From Eudorina sp. 2006-703-Eu-15 (lineage: Eukaryota > Chlorophyta > Chlorophyceae > Chlamydomonadales > Volvocaceae), in contig BDSI01000028.1 in the NCBI GenBank assembly GCA_003117195.1, positions 529,001 to 593,000 of the forward strand: DNA of 64,000 nt. The letters run 5' to 3'. Each line of letters starts with the position of its first letter. Position 1 is the first letter of the stretch. The notes beneath the pieces are model-generated. The model searched no databases. It was not told where the DNA came from and saw nothing but the letters and a program-made list of their open reading frames with translations. Both the position numbers and the translations under genes were made by a program. Of this stretch, positions 1 to 10,300 are shown piece by piece.

Positions 1-279
1 GGGAGGCGCGAACACCCCACACCCCAGCGGCCGCAGTCGAACCCGACATCATCAGCCGCCGTCGCCGCTGCCGCAAAGCCCGCCCAGGGAGCTCGGCACC
101 GAACAAGGCGTGCATGGCGTGCGTGCACGTGAGACAAGGGAATGTGAGCCGCGTGTGTATGTGTATGTGCTTAGTGAGAAGCCCGCCTTAACATGTGAGA
201 CGTTTGGAACATGTGGAACGTGTTTAACATGAAACTGAGCCGAAGCGTGTGTTTGTGTGCTTCTTCAACCCCCCCTCAG
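1..279 (+). other. Probable intron of the ZRF1-like gene
   Basis: No exon can be supported here. The stretch ends in a C-rich tract and CAG acceptor at 277-279 leading into the first recognisable exon. The J domain expected upstream in a zuotin-type protein is not visible, so the 5' part of the gene probably lies left of the window. A small exon inside this stretch cannot be excluded. Confidence 0.5.
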
Positions 280-2953
280 GGAGCGCAAGAAGGCGGAGAA
301 GGAGGAGGCGAGGCGCAAGATCCAAGAGGAGGAGGAGGCGCGCAAGGCGGCCGAGGAGGAGGCCCGCAGGTGCGGTGGGGGCGAGCGGCGGGGGCGGGCG
401 GCGGGGCGGGCGGCGGGGGCGGGCGGCGGGGCGGGCGGCGGGGGCGGGGGGAAGAAGTGCTACCGGCGAAGAAGGGGTCGGGAGGAGGGTCCCGGCCGGT
501 GCGCGATGGTGGCCCAGGTACGGCCCGGGTGTCCCGTGGGAGGGCGCCCCCGCACACCCACCCATGGCGTCCAGGGTGCCATTTGGGTGGGGCGGGTTTC
601 CATTCGCGGAACACCCATCCGATGTGACCACGTGGGGACCACCGCTGCTGCAGCCGCCGACTGACCTCCAGTTGCCAGACCTGGGGGGGAGGAGGGTGTC
701 CCGTCCTGGAGCGGTGCGGTGCCATGGGTGCGCATGTACCTGGGGCGGTACGCTCGCGCGCCCTCCCCTAGAGAGATACGCCCCGGTCGGGTCATCGGAG
801 GGCGGCAAGGCGAGAGAGAGGGATGAACACCTGGCTGGCCTGCCTGGATGCATGCAGGGCTGCGGAGGAGGAGGCCAAGCGCGTGGCGGAGGAGGCGAAG
901 AAGGTCCGGGAGGCGGCCAAGGCGCAGCTGAAGCAGCTGCGGAAGCGGTTGCGGACGATCGCGGAGGGACCAGGTGGGCAGGGGGCGGGCGGGCAGGAGC
1001 CCCCGAGGTTGTACGGTATGTGGTTTTGCTGCGCGCTGAACCGAACTGGTGGGGCGCTGGGGCGGGGAGGTGCCGGGGCCACGGCAGGTGATGGAGCTGT
1101 GACGCGGGTGGGCTGCCCTGTGGTGGTTGGGTGCTGGTAGGTGGATGATCAGTCTCTGTGAGGTATGGAAGGGAGGTTGGGGACGTGGGTGCCGTAGGAG
1201 CGGTGCGGGGGCTGCGGCGGCGCGACTCCCGAAGGTGTGTCCTCACCCGGTCGGTGGCCCCCTTGCGCCCTCCCTCCCTCCCTCCCTCCCTCCCTCCCTC
1301 CCTCCCTCCCTCCCTCCCTCCCTCCCTCCCTCCCTCCCTCCCTCCCTCCCTCCCTCCCTCCCTCCCTCCTCCCTCCCTCCCTCCCTCCCTCCCTCCCTCC
1401 CTCCCTCCGGTTCACCTGGTGCGGGTGGTGCTGGTGCTGGTGCTGGCGCTGGTGGTGGTGCTGGTGGTGGCAGGTGGCGCCGCCCGACTCGTCAGCGAGG
1501 ACGACACGGAGAAGCTCACGACCAAGCTGGAGGTGGGGCGGTCGGGCGGTGGGCGGTCGGGCGGATGGTGGGGGAGAGAGCCCTGGCAGGAAAGCGCCAG
1601 GGGCCGTATCCGGCGGGTGAGGGCTGAACCGGATGGGGGGACGTGGCGGATGGGTGTTGCTCAACGTGAAAGCTGCCGGGCAGGGGCAGGGTGTGCTGCG
1701 CGGTGCGGCTCAGCCAACGCGGGCCGGGGCCCTGCGCTTTAGGCTCTAGGGAGGAGGGGAGGTGCAGCAAACGGGGACGGGGCTGGACCGGCCATCAGTC
1801 TTGAGAGAGAGAGAGCGATTTGGAGCTGAGGGTTGTTTTGTTCTTCAAACCGCATCAAGATTTCCAAACTGTGAACAGCGCTCGTGGGCCTCCAGTCAAA
1901 CGGCGCCTCCAGGCGCCCCGCCCCCACATCCAGGGCCTTGCGGCTCTCTTGCCTTCACCGGCTCAGGCCTTTCACCGGCTCAGCTCAGCTCAGCTCAGCT
2001 CGGCTCGGCTCGGCTCGGCTCGGCTCGGCTCGGCTCGGCTCGGCTCGGCTCGGCTCGGCTCGGCTCGGCTGTGGTACAAAGCGTGCACTTCGATGCCCGT
2101 TTCGATGGCCGTCCTGGCCGACTGCCTCCTACCTGTCCCCGCAGGCCGAAGCGATTGCGGCGCTGGTGGAGCGGCTGGCGGCATGTGGCGGCCAGGGGGA
2201 GGCGCTGGCGGCGGCGCACAAGGCCGTCTTGACGGAGGCGCTGCGGGACATCGACCAGCGGGAGGCCGAGGTGGGGGTGCGGGCGGTGCTGCGTGTGGTG
2301 GTGGGTGGGTGGGGAGGAATGTTGGCGGCCCGAGCTCGTGGCGGCGGCGGAGAAGAGCAGACGGGGATCACCGCGGGACAAGCACTATGTCCCATATGGG
2401 AAGGTAGTGGTGGACAGCAGGCTGGGAATGACACAATACGGTAAACAGATCGGTAAACAGATCGGTCGGAGTCGTCAGGGCCGAGAACGCATCGCGGAGA
2501 AAGGACCAATGCGGTAACTCTGACGAAACACGAGTAATACGTGGAAGGCGGCCCAGCAACGCCGCACCCGCGGAAGGTGTTGTTGGACGGTTGGGGACGC
2601 ACGAGGGCGGAGCACAAGGGCAGTTTATTGTAAGGGACCGAAGAGAGTTATAGTTGGTAATGCAATCGTGAATAAAAGCCTCAATCCTGGACCATCCCCG
2701 CCGCCGTCCGCTTGATATCCCCCTTGGCGCAACCCCCCTGAACCCGGCCCCCACAGGCCGTCCGTGCGCGCGAGGCCGCGAAGAAGGAGGCGGAGGTGGC
2801 CGCCAAGGTGGCAGCTCGGGAGGAGCACAAGCGCAAGATGGCGGCGATGCGCGAGTGGACGGAGGAGGAGCTGCGGCTGCTTGACAAGGCCTGCACCAAG
2901 TTCCCCATGGTAGGCTGGGTGGGGGGCTGGGGTTGGGTGGGGGGGAGCTTATT

Positions 2954-2988
<35 letters not shown>

Positions 2989-5156
2989 GAGATCGGGTGG
3001 GCAGGATGGTGGGTGGCTGACTGGCTGGCTGCCTCCCTTGAGGGGTGCACCGGAGGTAGCTCGCGCCACCGCACCGGTCCCGCTCCCGGCTTAGCTCTTG
3101 TTGTGATCGTTGCACTTGCAGCAGCCGTTCTCGACACGCCTGAGCACACGATGCCACACGATGCCACACGATGTCACACGATGCCACACGATGCCACACG
3201 ATGTACATTTCATCGCATCACGTTCTGATGAGGCCCATCCCCGGAAGAACCATTCGGGTTCCCCCTGGCGGCGGTGAGAGTGATTCCAACCCATGGTCTT
3301 AACCGCACCCCGTCATATTCCTCCTTGACCCTCTTTGGGCGCCCCCCCTTTGCCCCTTCTGTTTTCAATTTCACACCCTCCTTGCTCCTCCTCTTCCTGC
3401 GTTGCTCAGCTGTCTTGTTGACCTGTTGCCCTTTCCGCCGCTCCTCGTCCCGTCCCGTCCTGCCCTGTCATGTCCTGCCCTGCCCTGTCCTGCCAGGGGA
3501 CGCCCAAGCGGTGGGAGGCGGTGGCCGCCTTTGTGCGCACCCGCACCCTGGAGGAGGTTCTGCTGATGGTGAAGGACAAGCAGGGCGCCTCCGCCACCCG
3601 CATGAAGGCGCAGGAGGACTGGAAGGGCGCGCAGAAGAAGCCGGCGGAGGTCAGGGCGCAGGCGGACACCAGGGCCCAGGTGGGGGCGGACTGGGTGGCC
3701 GGGGTGGATGAGATCCCTGAACTGGGTGGATTGAACTCGGTGCGCCGGTCCCCGACACTCCCCGGGTTACCCGCTTCCTAGTCTTGGGTTGCAGCTGTGG
3801 GTTTAAATCTTGATGGAGTGGGACGGAGGGCCAGAGGATGGATGGATGGATGGATGGATGGATGGATGCAAAACGGGCCAGGCGCGCGCGGCGCTGAGGC
3901 CGGTGCCCCTCGTCAAGAAGAAACCCAACCCGCCCTTTGGGTGCGTGCATCGCGGAGCCCTTAGCGCAGATCGAATATGTCTACCAATTTCCTGTAATTT
4001 CCTGCTCGCTCCCTGCTGCCGTCTTCCTCAGGCCTTTACTGACGTGGAAGTGCAGCTGGAGGGGGAGGCGGCCGAGAAGCTGCTGGCGCAGCCCGTCAGT
4101 GCCGCCGCCTCGTCATCCTCCCCGGACCCGGCGCCGGCCGCGGCAGCAGCCAAGGCCGCAGGCAAGGGCACTAGTGCCGCAGCGCCGAGCAAGGCGGCAA
4201 CGCCAACACCGGCGGCATCGACGACCAGCGGCGCCGCCTCCGCGGCGGCGCCGGCGACGCCGGCAGCGGGAGCAGCGTCTGATGGGGCAGCGACGTCATC
4301 GTCATCAGACGCAGCTGCGGGTGCGGGTGCGGCGGCGGCCGCAGCCAAGGGCGCCAAGAAGGCCGCCGCGCCGGACGTGTGGAGCGAGGTGAGTGGGTGG
4401 GTGGGTGGGTGGGTGGGTGGGTGGGTGGGTGGGTGGGTGGGTGGGTGGGTGGGTGGGTGGGTGGGTGGGTGGGTGGGTGGGTGGGTGGGTGGGTGGGTGG
4501 GTGGGTGGGTGGGTGGGTGGGTGGGTGGGTGACGGGGCCGCCAAGCGTCGCGGGTGGGGCGGGGGCCATAGCACCATACACGCGGCCGCCTCTTGGTCGC
4601 TGGTGGTCCCCACCCGCCGTCTCACCACGCAGTTGGCCATTGACCGGGATCTGGGCGGAGGTCCCATGCCATGGGTCCCACGAGGCCTCGTCTGTTGAAG
4701 ACTGCTTGCATGTGTATCCCCCATCGTCCATTCCCTGCCGCCATCGCCCCAGCGCCCGGGATGGTAACCCGCACCTTGGTATCGGTGGAAGTGTACAGCT
4801 TACGGTCTGGAGGGCCGATGTAGCCATATGATATAATGACGTTTCCGTTCTCGGCAGCCTATTTCCAAACCTCGACGCTATCCAAACCCTAGAAAGCCGC
4901 ACAAGCCGAACCGTCCCTCCTCGGACCTCGGTCTTCCGTCTTTTGCCCCCCACCCACTCAGGCCCAAGAGCTGGCCCTGGTGGCAGCCCTGAAGCAGTGC
5001 CCCAAGGAGCTGGGGGCGGCGCGGTGGGACGCGGTGTCGGCGCTGGTGCCCGGCAAGACCAAGGCGCAGTGCTTCAAGCGCTTCAAGGAGCTCAGGGAGG
5101 CCTTCCGGAGCAAGAAGGCTGCGGGCGGAGCGGACGACGACGGCGGCGACGATTGA
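280..5156 (+). CDS. ZRF1: Zuotin-related J-protein with two SANT/Myb domains (ZRF1/DNAJC2 type), 5' partial
   Basis: Eight exons are supported: 280-369, 858-973, 1474-1532, 2145-2270, 2757-2909, 3497-3679, 4032-4388 and 4962-5156 (stop TGA 5154-5156). All junctions are GT-AG and in frame, giving about 426 residues of the C-terminal part. The first exons encode a charged Lys/Glu/Arg helix typical of the zuotin middle region. A SANT domain starts at MREWTEEELRLLDKACTKF and crosses the 2909/3497 junction. An Ala/Ser-rich linker fills exon 7. A second SANT domain with conserved Trp (AARWDAVSALVPGKT, then CFKRFKELREAF) ends the protein before an acidic Gly/Asp tail. Known members bind ribosomes as an HSP70 co-chaperone (RAC), and those with SANT repeats also act in the nucleus on ubiquitinated histone H2A; either role is inferred here. 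The N-terminal J domain is outside the window. The introns are unusually rich in simple repeats. Confidence 0.9.
1268..1408 (+). repeat. CCCT microsatellite, about 140 bp
   Basis: Nearly uninterrupted CCTC repeats lie in the third visible ZRF1 intron (974-1473), within 70 bp of the acceptor at 1473. One unit is shortened near 1369. The tract extends the pyrimidine run seen by the splicing machinery. Confidence 0.97.
1978..2070 (+). repeat. Pentanucleotide repeat, CAGCT changing to CGGCT
   Basis: About 18 copies of a 5-bp unit lie in the ZRF1 intron 1533-2144. The first few read CAGCT, and the rest CGGCT without error, which suggests recent expansion of one variant. Confidence 0.97.
2954..2988 (+). 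repeat. GGCT tetranucleotide repeat
   Basis: About nine GGCT units sit just inside the ZRF1 intron that starts at 2910. Confidence 0.9.
3145..3203 (+). repeat. 10-bp tandem repeat (unit ATGCCACACG)
   Basis: Six near-identical 10-bp units lie in the ZRF1 intron 2910-3496; two copies carry a C-to-T or C-to-A change. Confidence 0.9.
3836..3868 (+). repeat. GGAT tetranucleotide repeat
   Basis: Eight GATG units lie in the ZRF1 intron 3680-4031. Confidence 0.9.
4395..4530 (+). repeat. GGGT repeat, about 136 bp, directly after a splice donor
   Basis: Uninterrupted GGGT units begin six bases after the exon 7 donor (intron starts at 4389 with GTGAGT). The RNA strand is the G-rich one, so the nascent transcript could form stacked G-quadruplexes beside the 5' splice site. 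Confidence 0.97.
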
Positions 5157-6507
5157 GGCCTCGCCGCAAGGGAGGGAAGCGCAACACGCCGCGCCAGGGG
5201 GTGATCGGTATGCATGGGAGACTGGGACAGGGCGTGTGAGAGGAGTAGGGGGGTTGGGGTGAGAGGCCAGAGGTCTGGAGGGCAGAGGGTGGGTCCAGGA
5301 ACGAAGCTCGGGAGGGCAGCGATCGATTGGGAGTGCGGGTGGGTGGAGGGCGCTGGATACGGTACCCTGCAGGGTTGGATATCCGGCAGAGTCGGGTAGT
5401 CTGCGGAGGGCGCGCGCAGGACAGGTTTCTTTTGTGCGAGTGGAGGCAGGTAGCAATGTGAAGAGAGGACTCAGCGGCACCAGTACCCCACTGGGAACTG
5501 GACGGCTCGCGGACGGGTTTGGGGTGGCTGTCCCTCCTTCTACCCCCGGGAGGTAACGACAGACAGCTCCCGGCTGCGAAGCCCGAGTTCGCGGAACTTT
5601 ACTTTAGACACCAGGAACAGGGCTCCACGAGGACGGGCAGGGCCACAGGCCCCTGTGGTTGCGCGCGTGTGTGGCTTGCAGGAGCGTGGGCGCGCTGTGT
5701 GGACATTCGGCCACGGGTGGACATGGCGTCCGTGGAGGGGGGCGTTTTCGTGCGGGGAGGAAGGGGGAGCGGACAGAGGGGCTGTTGGCACCCAAGGGTG
5801 CAGGGCCCTCGCCGGCTCGTGACTCGGTAGGATTCAGATTCAGACTCCAGGTGTCCCGAGGTGCTGCAAATCGCATTTCCTGGATTTACTCCTGCAGAGG
5901 CGTATGCAGATGGGTTTTTGTGTGGGGGGGGGGCCTGGGGAGGGGCTCACAGGGGTGCCTGCGGGGGGGGGGGAGGGTAGCGCTGGTGTATCCCTTGGTA
6001 CGGCAGGGTTGGAGGTCCGGCGTGAATCGGCTGGGTGAGGGCGTAGGTGAGATCAGCGACAGGGAGGCATATGGGGGCTGTTTCGTGCAACCATGTGCCT
6101 GCAATAGGGTCGAGAACAAATTGGTTCGGACGTTTTACTGGCGTGCAGGCGGCAAGTAACTTGCTGCAAGTTGCTCTCGTTCGGACGGGTCGGTCCGGTC
6201 CGGCCATCAGCCCGGCCATCAGCGCGCTGGATTAGCCCTGGGTAGCATGACCGGCGTCCGGCTGGTTCGTGGGCCCCAACCTTTGCAAGACGGCCTCCGT
6301 TGTTTCTTGTAGATCGGGTCCATCCCGCCGCCTCTTGTCTGTGTCGGCAGCTGTTGGGCGACGTTGGGTGGCTCAGCTTCGCAGACGGCATCGAGCGGAG
6401 CCACAACTTCTGCCAAGGAAGGGGAAATGCGCCCCTTTGCCCCCACGAGGACATGGACCCCCCCCGTGCCATTTCGACGGATCCTATCATCCTGTTTGTA
6501 GCAGCGT

Positions 6508-6512
6508 TGTAA
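6508..6512 (+). terminator. Candidate TGTAA polyadenylation signal for ZRF1
   Basis: TGTAA is the usual polyadenylation signal of volvocine algae. This is the first + strand copy I found after the stop at 5156. It would give a 3' UTR of about 1.35 kb, which is long, so the assignment is weak. Confidence 0.35.
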
Positions 6513-7168
6513 GGCCCTGCGAACAGTACCCCGCAGCCACTCTCGAGTAACTTTGGGTGTGCCCGGGTTCGCAACTGGGTTTGGTTCTGGGTTTCTTTTC
6601 AACGGCGCAGCATATGTCGAGCAGGGCTTGGATCGCTTCAGGTGTTGACAAGCTCGTCAAGATGAATCAACGGATTCCTCCGAGGCTCATCTCATCTCAG
6701 CGATGAGCTCGCGTCCGGATGCGAATGAAGGGAGCTGCGCCGGCGGTCCTTCGTCTCGGGCGCAGCGGCATGGTGCCATGAACACACACGTGCGGGGTTG
6801 AACAGGTTCGGGTCGGGCAGGTTTCTTGCTAAACAAACATGTGGTTCGGTTCGCTTGGGTTCGCTCGCCCAATCGACGACCTCCGGGACAGCCATTCAAA
6901 CCCGCGCGGGACCCATGTCACCAGCGCCGATCGTTGGGGTCCATTGCCGTACGGTGTCCGGCGCGGGCCGTGGCACAGCCGTACACTGCCATGGGTCACC
7001 AGCTCTGCCTCAGCTGCTGCCCAAAGGCCTTCACAATCAGCCCGAAGCCGTACATCCGTACATCATGAGGTCCGGCCAAGAACGTGCATCCCCCGGGAGG
7101 TGTTCGTCCGCAAAGCAGGTGACACTCATTCCTTGGATCACCCGTTCCTTCATTCGTTCAATGCAGCA

Positions 7169-7192
7169 CAGCAGCAGCAGCAGCAGCAGCAG
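7169..7192. repeat. CAG trinucleotide repeat
   Basis: Eight CAG units lie downstream of the SEC8 stop codon, in the likely 3' UTR or intergenic region. It is not in a supported coding exon, so it is not called as a polyglutamine tract. Confidence 0.9.
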
Positions 7193-7361
7193 TAGCACTT
7201 CTACATAGAAGGGTACAGCGGCGCGTCGCCTTGCGCAGTTGTGGGCCTGGAGTTGCATCTCCGCCTCTTGCCACCCATCTGCCCACCGCTATACCCCCAG
7301 CCCTTCCGCATTCATCACCAATGCCACCTCTACCTCTCGCTGCTACTGCCGCTGCCAAAGC

Positions 7362-10300
7362 TCATCGGCTCCGGCGGTACAAGTCGGGTCCGCCACCGCC
7401 ACCGTCGCCGCCCGGCCCGGCCCCCGCTCCTCCTCCCCCTCCTCCTCCGCCGGCCCGCCGCGCCGCCGCGCCCGCGCCTATCCGCTTGAACACGCGCTGC
7501 AGCGTCTGCGCCGGCACCTTGACCCCCGCCACCAGCGTATTCCTCCCCGCCAGCAGCACATCCACCACCGTGTCCTTGCCCGCCACCAGCCCCTCCAGCA
7601 GCACATCGCCCAGCCGCTCCGCGGGGGCCTGCACCGCCCCCACCACGGCGCCCATCACCTCCGCCATCTTGGCGCCCGGGGTGAGGCCGTAGGACCGGTC
7701 CAGGCAGCGCTGCAGGGAGCCCAGCGCCACATCAGTGACGGTGCGGTGGGGCACTCGAGCCTGGGGTCCGGATGGCAAGGGGCAGCGCGTGGGGAGGGAC
7801 CGGGGTTGGACCGTGCTGAATGTACCGCAACCGTGTTACAGACTTACAGGGGACGTGGCTGCCAGTCAGTGACAGCCGGAGCCGCCTCGCGAACCACCGC
7901 ACACGCATAGCTGCACAGCGCAATTTGGGTGAGTGAAAGACGCCGGTGCCACTGGGTGCCTTGTCGTGCGCAGACAGCACAATGCACGCACAAACGAGCG
8001 CAACCGGACAGGCGGTGGCTTTGCATTCTCATTTCTCTCATGTACCGCTGTCATAGCGGTGGTACTCCGACACGGCGGCGCACGGCGGCGCAGCAGCCCT
8101 CGCACCTGCAGCAGCGCCATCCACTCCGCGTACAGGAAGCGCTCCGGCCGCTCCGTGGCCGCGCGAACCACCTCATCCGGGGGCACCAACAGCAGCCCGT
8201 AGTAGCCCCGAGCCCGGTCAAACGCCCGCCCGCGCTCCCCCCGCGTCTCGGGCTGCGCCAGCAGCGCCGCCAACACACTGGCGCTGGGACCCGGACCCGA
8301 CACGGTGGCCACGGAGCACGCCGCCGCGGCCGCGGCGGCGGCCGCCGCCGCGCCGCTGCCGGCCGCGGCCGCGGCGGCGGCAGCGCCTCCGGCGCCGCCC
8401 GGCACGACGGCGACGCCGGCCGCCAGGTCGATGACCACGAGCGACGTGAGGGGCGGCTGCAACAGCGACAACGCACGGATCATGCGCTCCACGCCCAGCG
8501 AGTTGATGTCGTGGATGGCTGAGGGTCAGGAGGTTGCGGGTCAGGAGGTTGCGGGTCAGGAGGTTGCGGATCAGCCTCCAACAGTCTACAATGCTGTGAC
8601 GTCGAAACGCACCGAAACGCGCCGGGGCATGCGGCACTGCGCCGGGCGACGCCGGACCCAGCAATTCCACGGCGATACAGCCACGACGCAGACGCCACGC
8701 CACCGAAAGCCGCATGCTGCCTCACGGACACCCGTCCCAGCCCCTATCCCGGGGAGGCCCGATACCGACTTCCGTCCTCCCTGAGCAAGCTCCTGAGGGC
8801 ACTGGGGCCTCAGGAAGCTGGGGCCCTCAGGGCACTCCCTCCCTCCCTCACCGGGCAGCAGCCACATGATGCCCCGGGCGGCCGCCACCGCTAGCGGCCC
8901 GAACACGTAGGCCCGCTTGGTGGGCTGCAGGAAGGGCGCCAGCTCCTCGGAACACCGCAGCGCGGCGCGGGTCAGGGCGCCCAGGCTGGGGTGCAGCTGC
9001 GGCGAAGGAAGAGCAGGAGGTGGAGCAGGAGGAGGAGGAGGCGGTGGACGGCGATCACATACCGTACGCACGCATGGCTGGCAGGTGGTTTGCAACCGAT
9101 GTGCGGGCTCCGTCAGTGAATACCGGCGCACGCGCTAGGGAAACCCATTTTCCAGCAACGTCGACAATCCCGGCAGGATCGCCCGTGGTCACATAGTTTG
9201 GGAGACATGCGCGTGGGCGGGCTCGTGCACACGGTGCGGAACGGCGACGCGTTCCTGTCCTGTCCTGTCCTGTCCTGGCCCCACCCACGCGGTTGTTTGC
9301 CAGTGGACTGAACGGATGTGATGTGAGTACGCATCCCGTGCGTATCCATGCTCCTGGAAAGGGTGATGGCCCGCGACATCCGAAACCACCCTGAAAACAT
9401 CCGGTTGGCGCTGCCACCGTGCCTAGATTCGTGCAGCCTGGCGTTTCCGACCCTCCTTCCCTCCTTCCTTGTCCTGCATCTCTCGTTTGCTCGCACGCCA
9501 CCCTCCATCTCTTCCGGGTCCACCCGTGCTCCCTCCTTCCATGTCCCACCCTGCCGTCCCCTCCCTCCCTCATGCATCGCCATGCCCCCCTCCCCTCCCG
9601 CCCCCCTCACGTGACGCCCCCACCTCCCCCCACCTCCCTCCCACCTCCATGGAGTCGTCCTCCTCGCACACGTGGCTGGTGGCCGCCACCGGGGCCAGCT
9701 GCGACCCCACCAGCAGCAGCGCCTCCAGCCGCAGCAGCCGGCAGCAGTGGCCCGCCAGCGCCTTGTAGCTGCGCGGCGGGGCGGTGCGGTGCGGTGCGGT
9801 GCGGTGCGGCGGGGGAGTCGGTGGAGGGGCGACACGAAGACGGGGCTGACAACCACAGAGGGACCCCAACTGAGCCCATCACAGGTTGACGGAAGTGCCA
9901 TCGCGGTGCAGGGTGTGGCCGCGCCGTCCTCAAACCGCTGTAGGTATGAGGTCAGGTGGTGGCACAGGTCCGCCTTCGTCTGGGTATGGCGATAGCGCAG
10001 GTCCGCCGCCGGTGACTTAAACACTTAATTGAAGTTTTCGGGCGCGCGCGGGGCCGGGGTATGGATTGGGGACCCGCGGGGCCGGGGTCGGGGTCGGGGT
10101 CGGGGGCGAGGCGCCCCCTGACTCGGCTCGACGCAGAAGTCCCGTCCGCAAAGCGCACACAAACACACACATACGGGCAAACTATTGGGCGCCACTCGGC
10201 CCCTCGCATGTCACGCACTGCTGTTCTGCCTGCGTAAATAACACACACACATACAAACACACAATTATCTGCCTGTCCAATGACGAGCACATACACTTAC

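Larger units (their letters stand above)
5157..7361. other. Convergent 3' region between ZRF1 and SEC8
   Basis: This 2.2-kb stretch lies between two stop codons on opposite strands. It should contain both 3' UTRs. Open frames here are short and look unlike conserved proteins. A TGTAA motif for the + strand gene is at 6508-6512. No TGTAA on the - strand was found for SEC8. A CAG repeat at 7169-7192 lies outside any coding exon I can support. Confidence 0.7.

Noticed and set aside
211..1246. Several overlapping open frames of 100-340 codons on both strands at the left edge
   Set aside because: They overlap one another in a very GC-rich stretch with low-complexity Gly/Arg/Pro translations. Only 280-369 and 858-973 fit the ZRF1 protein.
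7169..7192. CAG repeat as a coding polyglutamine tract
   Set aside because: It lies beyond the SEC8 stop codon and in no exon I can support on either strand.
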